From Leifsonia sp. ku-ls (GTDB lineage Bacteria; Actinomycetota; Actinomycetes; Actinomycetales; Microbacteriaceae), in contig QKXI01000005.1 in NCBI GenBank assembly GCA_003367665.1, positions 1 through 64,000 of the forward strand: a stretch of DNA of 64,000 bases, given 5' to 3'. Shown piece by piece: positions 58,954-64,000 of the stretch. The notes beneath the pieces were generated by a model that ran no database searches, was not told the origin of the DNA, and saw only the letters and a list, made by a program, of their open reading frames with translations. Within the stretch, counting starts at the first letter, position 1, and each line of letters begins with the position of its first letter. Made by a program: the position numbers and the translations under genes.

Positions 58954-60321
58954 ATGGCACGTACAGCACATGCCGACGACTTCGCCCTCTCCCGCGTGAC
59001 CCCGGACGCCCGCAAGCCGTGGTTCGGGATCGCGGTGCAGCGCTTCGGCCAGGTCTCGGCGCTCTCGCAATTCCTGCTCGGGGCGACCCTGGGCTACAGC
59101 ATGACCTTCTGGAACGCGGCTCTCGCGCTGCTGCTCGGCTCCATCATCCTGGAAGTCATCATGTGCATCGTCGGCATCATCGGGCAGAAGGAGGGCCTCA
59201 ACACGGCCCTGCTCGCCCGCTGGACCGGCTTCGGGGAGATCGGAGCGTCGCTCGTCGGCCTCGCGATCGGCATCAGCCTGATCGGCTGGTTCGGCATCCA
59301 GTCGGCCATCTCGGCCCAGTCGCTCGACGCGCTCATGCCCGGCGTCATGCCGATCTGGGTGTGGAGCGTGCTGTTCGGCCTCGCGGTGACCGCGGTGGTG
59401 GCGTTCGGCTTCGTCGGGATGCAGTGGCTCGCCAACATCACCGTGCCGCTCTTCCTCATCCTGGTCGGCTGGTCGGTGATCAGCGAGCTCAGCAAGCACG
59501 ACATCGGCGACCTGCTCACCTCCCCGGCCCCCGGTCCCGCGATGAGCGTCTGGCAGGGCACCGGCATCGTCGCCGGCGGCCTCATCGTCGGCGCGATCAT
59601 CACCGCCGACATGACCCGGTTCAACCGCAGCCGCGCCGACGTGGTGAAGCAGACGGTCGTCGGCGTGAGCCTCGGCGAGTTCGTGATCGGCCTCTCCGGC
59701 GTGCTGCTGGCCCACGCGGCGGCCTCCGGGAACATCGTCGCGATCGTGACCTCCTCGATCGGCTTCGTCGGCCTCATCATCGTGATCACCGGCACGCTGA
59801 AGATCAACGACTGGAACCTGTACTCCTCCACCCTCGGCCTGGTGAACTTCATCTCGACGGCGTTCAACAAGAACCTGCACCGGGTGACCACGACCATCGT
59901 GCTCGGCGTCGTCGGCACCGTCCTGGCCGCCGCGGGCATCCTGGCCGCGTTCACGGACTTCCTGATCGTGCTCGGCGTGGCCTTCCCGCCCATCGCCGGC
60001 ATCATGGTGGCCGAATACTTCTTCGTCCGGAAGTGGCGCGGCGACCTGGATGAGACCAGGAGCTCCGGCCGGCTGCCCGCCTTCGCGCCGCGCATCGTCC
60101 CGGCGACCCTCGTGGTGTGGCTCGTCTCGTCGCTCGTCGGCTACTTCGTCACCTGGGGCATCCCCGCCATCTGGTCGCTGCTGCTCTCCATCGTGCTCTA
60201 TACGATCGCGGGCAAGCTGGGCTGGGTGCGCGGCGTCGGCCGCGCCACCACGCAGCAGGCCGACCCGGCCGACTCCGAGCCGGCGGCGACGGCAGGACCG
60301 GAGGCGGTCGCCACGAACTGA
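58954..60321 (+). CDS. NCS1-type cytosine/hydantoin permease (CodB-like)
   Basis: A 455-residue twelve-helix permease of the cytosine permease branch. It shows QVSALSQFLLGATLGYSM in helix 1, the segment AIGISLIGWFGIQSAIS, and ADMTRFNRS near helix 6. ATG 58954 with AAGGAAA upstream. It is first in an operon with the hydantoinase-family and DUF917 genes, so it probably imports their heterocyclic substrate. Diverged from the NCS1 protein at 1782-3227, which belongs to another branch. Confidence 0.93.
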   Translation: MARTAHADDFALSRVTPDARKPWFGIAVQRFGQVSALSQFLLGATLGYSMTFWNAALALLLGSIILEVIMCIVGIIGQKEGLNTALLARWTGFGEIGASLVGLAIGISLIGWFGIQSAISAQSLDALMPGVMPIWVWSVLFGLAVTAVVAFGFVGMQWLANITVPLFLILVGWSVISELSKHDIGDLLTSPAPGPAMSVWQGTGIVAGGLIVGAIITADMTRFNRSRADVVKQTVVGVSLGEFVIGLSGVLLAHAAASGNIVAIVTSSIGFVGLIIVITGTLKINDWNLYSSTLGLVNFISTAFNKNLHRVTTTIVLGVVGTVLAAAGILAAFTDFLIVLGVAFPPIAGIMVAEYFFVRKWRGDLDETRSSGRLPAFAPRIVPATLVVWLVSSLVGYFVTWGIPAIWSLLLSIVLYTIAGKLGWVRGVGRATTQQADPADSEPAATAGPEAVATN

Positions 60322-60371
60322 CCACCCCACGCGCAGCACCGATCCACCAGCAACAGCAGAAAGCGGAACAC

Positions 60372-61925
60372 ATGCACATCGGCATCGACGTCGGAGGGAC
60401 CAACACCGACGCAGTGCTCATGGACGGCCGGACCACCCTCGCCGGCGTCAAGAACTCGACCAGCCCGGACGTGACGAGCGGCATCGTCAGCGCCATCGAG
60501 GCGCTGCGCGAGGCGCGCGGCTTCGACGGCGGCGACATCGACGCGGTGATGATCGGCACGACCCACTTCATCAACGCGCTCGTGCAGGCCAAGCGGCTCG
60601 CGCCGACCGCCGCACTGCGGCTCGGCCTGCCGGCGACCAAGGCGCTGCCGCCGCTGGTGGACTGGCCGGAGACGCTGATCGAGGCGATCGGCGGCCGCGC
60701 CTACCTGGCGCACGGCGGCTACGAGTTCGACGGCCGGCCCATCTCGGCGCTCGACGTGGCCGAGCTGAAGGGCATCGCGGCCGACATGGCCGCGAACGGT
60801 GTGCGGTCCGTCGCCATCTCCTCCGTGTTCTCACCGGTGAACCACGACGTCGAGACCCAGGCGGCGGCAGTCCTCGCCGCGGAACTGGGCGACGACGTCG
60901 CCATCTCGCTGTCGCACGAGATCGGCCGGATCGGGCTGCTCGAGCGCGAGAACGCGACGATCATCAACGCCGCGCTGCGCGAGCTGGCCTCCGAGATCGT
61001 CGACGGGCTGACCGCCGCGGTCCGGGCGCAGGGCATCGACGCGCCGATCTTCCTCAGCCAGAACGACGGGACGCTGATGGACGAGGACTACGTCCGGCTC
61101 TATCCCGTCGCCACCTTCGCCTCCGGCCCGACCAACTCGATGCGCGGCGCCGCCCTCACCAGCGGCCTGGACACCTGCGCGGTCGTCGACATCGGCGGCA
61201 CCACGGCCGACATCGGCCTGCTCATCAACGGCTTCCCGCGGGAGACCGCCAATGAGGTCAAGGTGGCCGGCGTCCGCACCAACTTCCGGATGCCGGACGT
61301 GCTCTCCATCGGAATCGGCGGCGGCTCGATCGTCGACACCGAGACCGCGGAGGTCGGCCCGGAGTCCGTCGGCTACCGGCTGACCACCGAGGCGCTCGTC
61401 TTCGGCGGCTCGACGCTCACGGCCACCGACATCGCTGTCGCCGCCGGGCGTGCCCAGGTCGGCGACCCGTCGAAGGTCGCGCACCTGGACCCGGCCTTCG
61501 TGCAGCGGGTGCTGGCGCGGATCGCGGAGCGGATCGCCGAGGCGGTCGACCGGATGCGCACCTCGCCCGACCCCATCCCGGTCGTCGCCGTCGGCGGCGG
61601 CTCCATCCTCCTGCCGGACGAGCTGCCGATCTTCGGCGCCGTGCACCGGCCGGAGAACTACGCCGTCGCGAACGCGATCGGCGCATCCATCGCGCAGGTC
61701 GGGGGCGAGATCGACAAGGTGTACGCCGTCGAGCCCGGCCGGCGCGAGGAAGCCATCGCCGCCGTTCGGGCGGAGGCGGTGGACAAGGCGATCGCCGCCG
61801 GCGCCTCCCCCTCGTCGGTGGCGATCGTCGACTTCGACGAGGTGCCCATCCCCTACCTGCCCGGCAACGCCACGCGCATCCGCGTGAAGGCGGTCGGCGA
61901 CCTGGCGATGGGGGTGCGGGTATGA
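60372..61925 (+). CDS. hydantoinase/oxoprolinase-family protein (HyuA-like)
   Basis: A 517-residue protein of the actin/ASKHA-fold hydantoinase A/oxoprolinase group. MHIGIDVGGTNTDAVL is the N-terminal phosphate-binding strand, GTTHFINALVQ the conserved loop, and VVDIGGTTADIGLL (about residues 273-286) the second phosphate loop. It is shorter than oxoprolinase and lacks the B-subunit domain. Likely ATP-dependent cleavage of a cyclic amide. ATG 60372; stop overlaps the first DUF917 gene by 4 bp. Confidence 0.9.
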   Translation: MHIGIDVGGTNTDAVLMDGRTTLAGVKNSTSPDVTSGIVSAIEALREARGFDGGDIDAVMIGTTHFINALVQAKRLAPTAALRLGLPATKALPPLVDWPETLIEAIGGRAYLAHGGYEFDGRPISALDVAELKGIAADMAANGVRSVAISSVFSPVNHDVETQAAAVLAAELGDDVAISLSHEIGRIGLLERENATIINAALRELASEIVDGLTAAVRAQGIDAPIFLSQNDGTLMDEDYVRLYPVATFASGPTNSMRGAALTSGLDTCAVVDIGGTTADIGLLINGFPRETANEVKVAGVRTNFRMPDVLSIGIGGGSIVDTETAEVGPESVGYRLTTEALVFGGSTLTATDIAVAAGRAQVGDPSKVAHLDPAFVQRVLARIAERIAEAVDRMRTSPDPIPVVAVGGGSILLPDELPIFGAVHRPENYAVANAIGASIAQVGGEIDKVYAVEPGRREEAIAAVRAEAVDKAIAAGASPSSVAIVDFDEVPIPYLPGNATRIRVKAVGDLAMGVRV

Positions 61926-63022
61926 GCTGGACGCTGACCGCCGACGCGATCGGCGACCTCGCCCGCGGCGCCGCGGTGCTCGGCACCGGAGGCGGCGGCG
62001 ACCCGTACATCGGCTCGCTGCTGGCCAGGCAGGCGCTCTCGGAACACGGTCCGGTCACGGTCGTCGGCCTCGACGAGGTGCCGGAGGACGCCCTCGTGCT
62101 CACCGTCGCGATGATGGGCGCACCGACCGTCATGGTGGAGAAGCTGCCGAGCCTCGACGAGGTGGTGGCGCCCGTCCACGCGCTCGGCACCTACCTCGGC
62201 CGACCGGTCACGCACGTGGCGTGCGCCGAAATCGGCGGGGTCAACTCCACCATCCCCGTCGCAGCCGCGGCCGCGCTCGGCCTCCCGCTGCTCGACGCCG
62301 ACGGGATGGGCCGCGCCTTCCCCGAGCTGCAGATGGTGCTGCCGACCCTGTACGACGTGACCGCGTCGCCGCTCGCGTTCAGCGACGAGAAGGGCAACGT
62401 CGGCGTGCTGCAGACGGTCGACAACCACTGGACCGAGCGGATCGCCCGCGTCGCGTGCGTGGAGATGGGCTGCTCTGTGATGATCTCCGGCTTCCCGATG
62501 AGCGGCGCGGTCGCCCGGGAGGCGCTCGTCAGCGGCTCGCTGTCGCACAGCCTGGCGATCGGCTCCGGGATCGCGGAAGCGCGGCTCGCGAAGACCGACC
62601 CGGTCGCGGCGACGGTCGAGCGGCTCGGCGGACGCGAGTTCTACTTCGGCAAGGTCGTCGACGTCGAGCGCGCGACCACGACCGGGTTCGCCCGCGGGCG
62701 CGCCAGGATCGAGGCGCCAGGCGACACGGACGCGCTGGAGCTGTCGTTCCAGAACGAGCACCTGATCGCGCAGTCGGGTGGCGTCACGTTCGCGACGACG
62801 CCGGACCTCATCATCGTGCTCGACGCCGAGAGCGGAGAGCCGATCACGACGGAGGGCCTGCGCTACGGCCAGCGCGTCCGCGTGATCGCGGCGCCGAGCG
62901 ACCCGCGCTGGCACACGCCGGAGGCGCTCGCGATGGTCGGCCCCGGCTACTTCGGCTACGACCTGCCGTCGCACCGCTTCGACGGCACGCCGGAGCGGCA
63001 GCTGGTGGAGGCGGGCGCATGA
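61922..63022 (+). CDS. DUF917 family protein, paralogue 1
   Basis: A 366-residue member of DUF917. It has LGTGGGGDPYIG (about residues 20-31), ADGMGRAFPELQM, and GEPITTEGLRYGQRV near the C-terminus. DUF917 proteins commonly accompany HyuA-like subunits and may act as a partner subunit. ATG 61922 overlaps the hydantoinase stop, and its own stop overlaps paralogue 2, so the three are coupled. Mechanism unknown. Confidence 0.92.
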   Translation: MSWTLTADAIGDLARGAAVLGTGGGGDPYIGSLLARQALSEHGPVTVVGLDEVPEDALVLTVAMMGAPTVMVEKLPSLDEVVAPVHALGTYLGRPVTHVACAEIGGVNSTIPVAAAAALGLPLLDADGMGRAFPELQMVLPTLYDVTASPLAFSDEKGNVGVLQTVDNHWTERIARVACVEMGCSVMISGFPMSGAVAREALVSGSLSHSLAIGSGIAEARLAKTDPVAATVERLGGREFYFGKVVDVERATTTGFARGRARIEAPGDTDALELSFQNEHLIAQSGGVTFATTPDLIIVLDAESGEPITTEGLRYGQRVRVIAAPSDPRWHTPEALAMVGPGYFGYDLPSHRFDGTPERQLVEAGA

Positions 63023-64000
63023 GCTGGACCCTCACCGCCGCCGACCTGCCCGACCTCGCCCGCGGCGCGACGCTGTTGGGCACGGGAGGTGGAGGCGACC
63101 CGTACATCGGCCAGATGCTGGTCGCGCGCGTGCTCGGCGACCGCGGCATCACCATCCTCGACCCGGACGACCTCGCCGACGATCTGTTCGTCATCCCGAC
63201 GGCGCAGATGGGTGCCCCGACGGTGATGATCGAGAAGATCCCGGCCGGCACCGAGCCGACCCTGGCGCTCCGGACGCTGGAGGCGCACCTCGGCCGCACG
63301 GCCGACGCCACCATGCCGATCGAGTGCGGCGGCATCAACTCGATGATCCCGCTGATCGTCGCCGCCGAGACCGGACTGCCGGTGGTGGACGCCGACGGCA
63401 TGGGCCGCGCGTTCCCCGAGCTGTCGATGGAGACCTTCGCGGTCTACGGCGTGCACGGCTCCCCGCTCGCCCTCGCCGGCGAGCGCGGCGAGACGGTCGT
63501 CATCGACACCGGAGACGACGACCGGCAGATGGAGTGGCTGGCGCGCGGCGTCACCATCCGGCTGGGCGGCGTCGGCCACATCGCGGAGTACGCCATGACC
63601 GGCGCCGATGTGCGCCGCACCGCGGTGCCGCGCACGCTGTCGATGGCGCTCGCGCTCGGCCGGGCGATCCGGGAGGCGCGGGAGCAGCACCGCTCGCCGT
63701 TCGAGGCGATCGCGCAGACGCTGTCCACGACGCTGTACTCGGAGGTGCGCGAGCTGTTCAGCGGCAAGGTCACCGACGTCGAGCGGCGCACCACGGAAGG
63801 CTTCGCCAAGGGCCGGGCCACCATCTCCGCCCTGGACGCCGGCGACGACGCGCAGCTGGAGATCCGGTTCCAGAACGAGAACCTGATCGCGCTGCGCGAC
63901 GGCGAGCTGGTGGCCATCGTGCCCGACCTGATCTGCGTGACCGACATCGAGTCGGGCGAGCCGATCACCACCGAGGGTCTGCGCTACGGCCAGCGGGTGC
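63019..64000 (+). CDS. DUF917 family protein, paralogue 2 (partial)
   Basis: At least 327 residues, running off the window end with no stop; judged by paralogue 1, about 30-40 residues are missing. It shares LGTGGGGDPYIGQ, ADGMGRAFPEL and GEPITTEGLRYGQRV with paralogue 1, but differs in the middle (TGADVRRTAVPRTLSMAL). ATG 63019 overlaps paralogue 1 by 4 bp. The pair may form a heteromer with the hydantoinase-like protein. Confidence 0.92.
   Translation, partial: MSWTLTAADLPDLARGATLLGTGGGGDPYIGQMLVARVLGDRGITILDPDDLADDLFVIPTAQMGAPTVMIEKIPAGTEPTLALRTLEAHLGRTADATMPIECGGINSMIPLIVAAETGLPVVDADGMGRAFPELSMETFAVYGVHGSPLALAGERGETVVIDTGDDDRQMEWLARGVTIRLGGVGHIAEYAMTGADVRRTAVPRTLSMALALGRAIREAREQHRSPFEAIAQTLSTTLYSEVRELFSGKVTDVERRTTEGFAKGRATISALDAGDDAQLEIRFQNENLIALRDGELVAIVPDLICVTDIESGEPITTEGLRYGQRV

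Overview
The window is high-GC DNA (about 70%, strong G/C third-position bias, many GTG starts, frequent 4-bp ATGA/GTGA stop-start overlaps). It looks like the chromosome of a high-GC actinobacterium, probably a plant- or soil-associated member of the Microbacteriaceae (Leifsonia-like). The genus is inferred from gene content and codon use only. I saw no rRNA, tRNA, insertion sequence, prophage or CRISPR array.

Layout. (1) 1-3946: an NCS1 permease plus YtcJ-type amidohydrolase operon facing a TetR repressor. (2) 3953-7809: small proteins, a thiamine-diphosphate enzyme and an arginase-family gene broken by a frameshift. (3) 7988-14502: a five-gene ABC-sugar operon (binding protein, two permeases, GH32/43/68-like glycosidase, serine hydrolase) with a divergent LacI and a clear operator. 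(4) 14507-16151: an Imm5-like protein, an OhrR-like MarR regulator behind a small zinc-ribbon protein, and a small membrane protein. (5) 16228-23607: seven overlapping genes (MDR dehydrogenase, pterin-synthase homologue, GT4, methyltransferase, flippase-like protein, RibD-like reductase, LtaS-like transferase) facing a CDP-alcohol phosphatidyltransferase. This is the best candidate for an undescribed biosynthetic system. (6) 23680-33867: surface and secreted proteins, including two that join the same N-terminal domain (here argued to be LAS/M15-peptidase-like) to two different seven-bladed propellers; also DUF6153/DUF305, GNAT, and a MerR plus esterase pair. (7) 33950-40869: aldo-keto reductase, PPK2, a GH3 and MFS operon facing a regulator with two fused TetR units and two matching operators, and DUF2277.

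(8) 41067-54474 is a polysaccharide-use locus. It has a 1113-residue secreted glycosidase, two paralogous LacI regulators, a CUT1 ABC importer, a GH63-like enzyme and a GH127 beta-L-arabinofuranosidase. Four copies of one palindromic operator (TCGAACCGGTTCGA and variants) tie the secreted enzyme and the import operon together. A likely job is cutting arabinose-containing plant glycans outside the cell, importing the fragments, and trimming them inside. (9) 54559-58783: WS/DGAT acyltransferase, methionine aminopeptidase with an XRE regulator, and a von Willebrand A wall protein. (10) 58954-64000: a second NCS1 permease in an operon with a hydantoinase/oxoprolinase-family protein and two DUF917 paralogues, the last cut by the window edge.

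The intergenic regions are unusually rich in short tandem arrays: units of 18, about 20, 14, 30 and 59 bp, each unrelated to the others. Two of them contain the stop codon of the neighbouring gene. There is also a long inverted repeat at 44577-44633 related to the end of the 30-bp array, and an exact duplicate of a 33-bp terminator hairpin.
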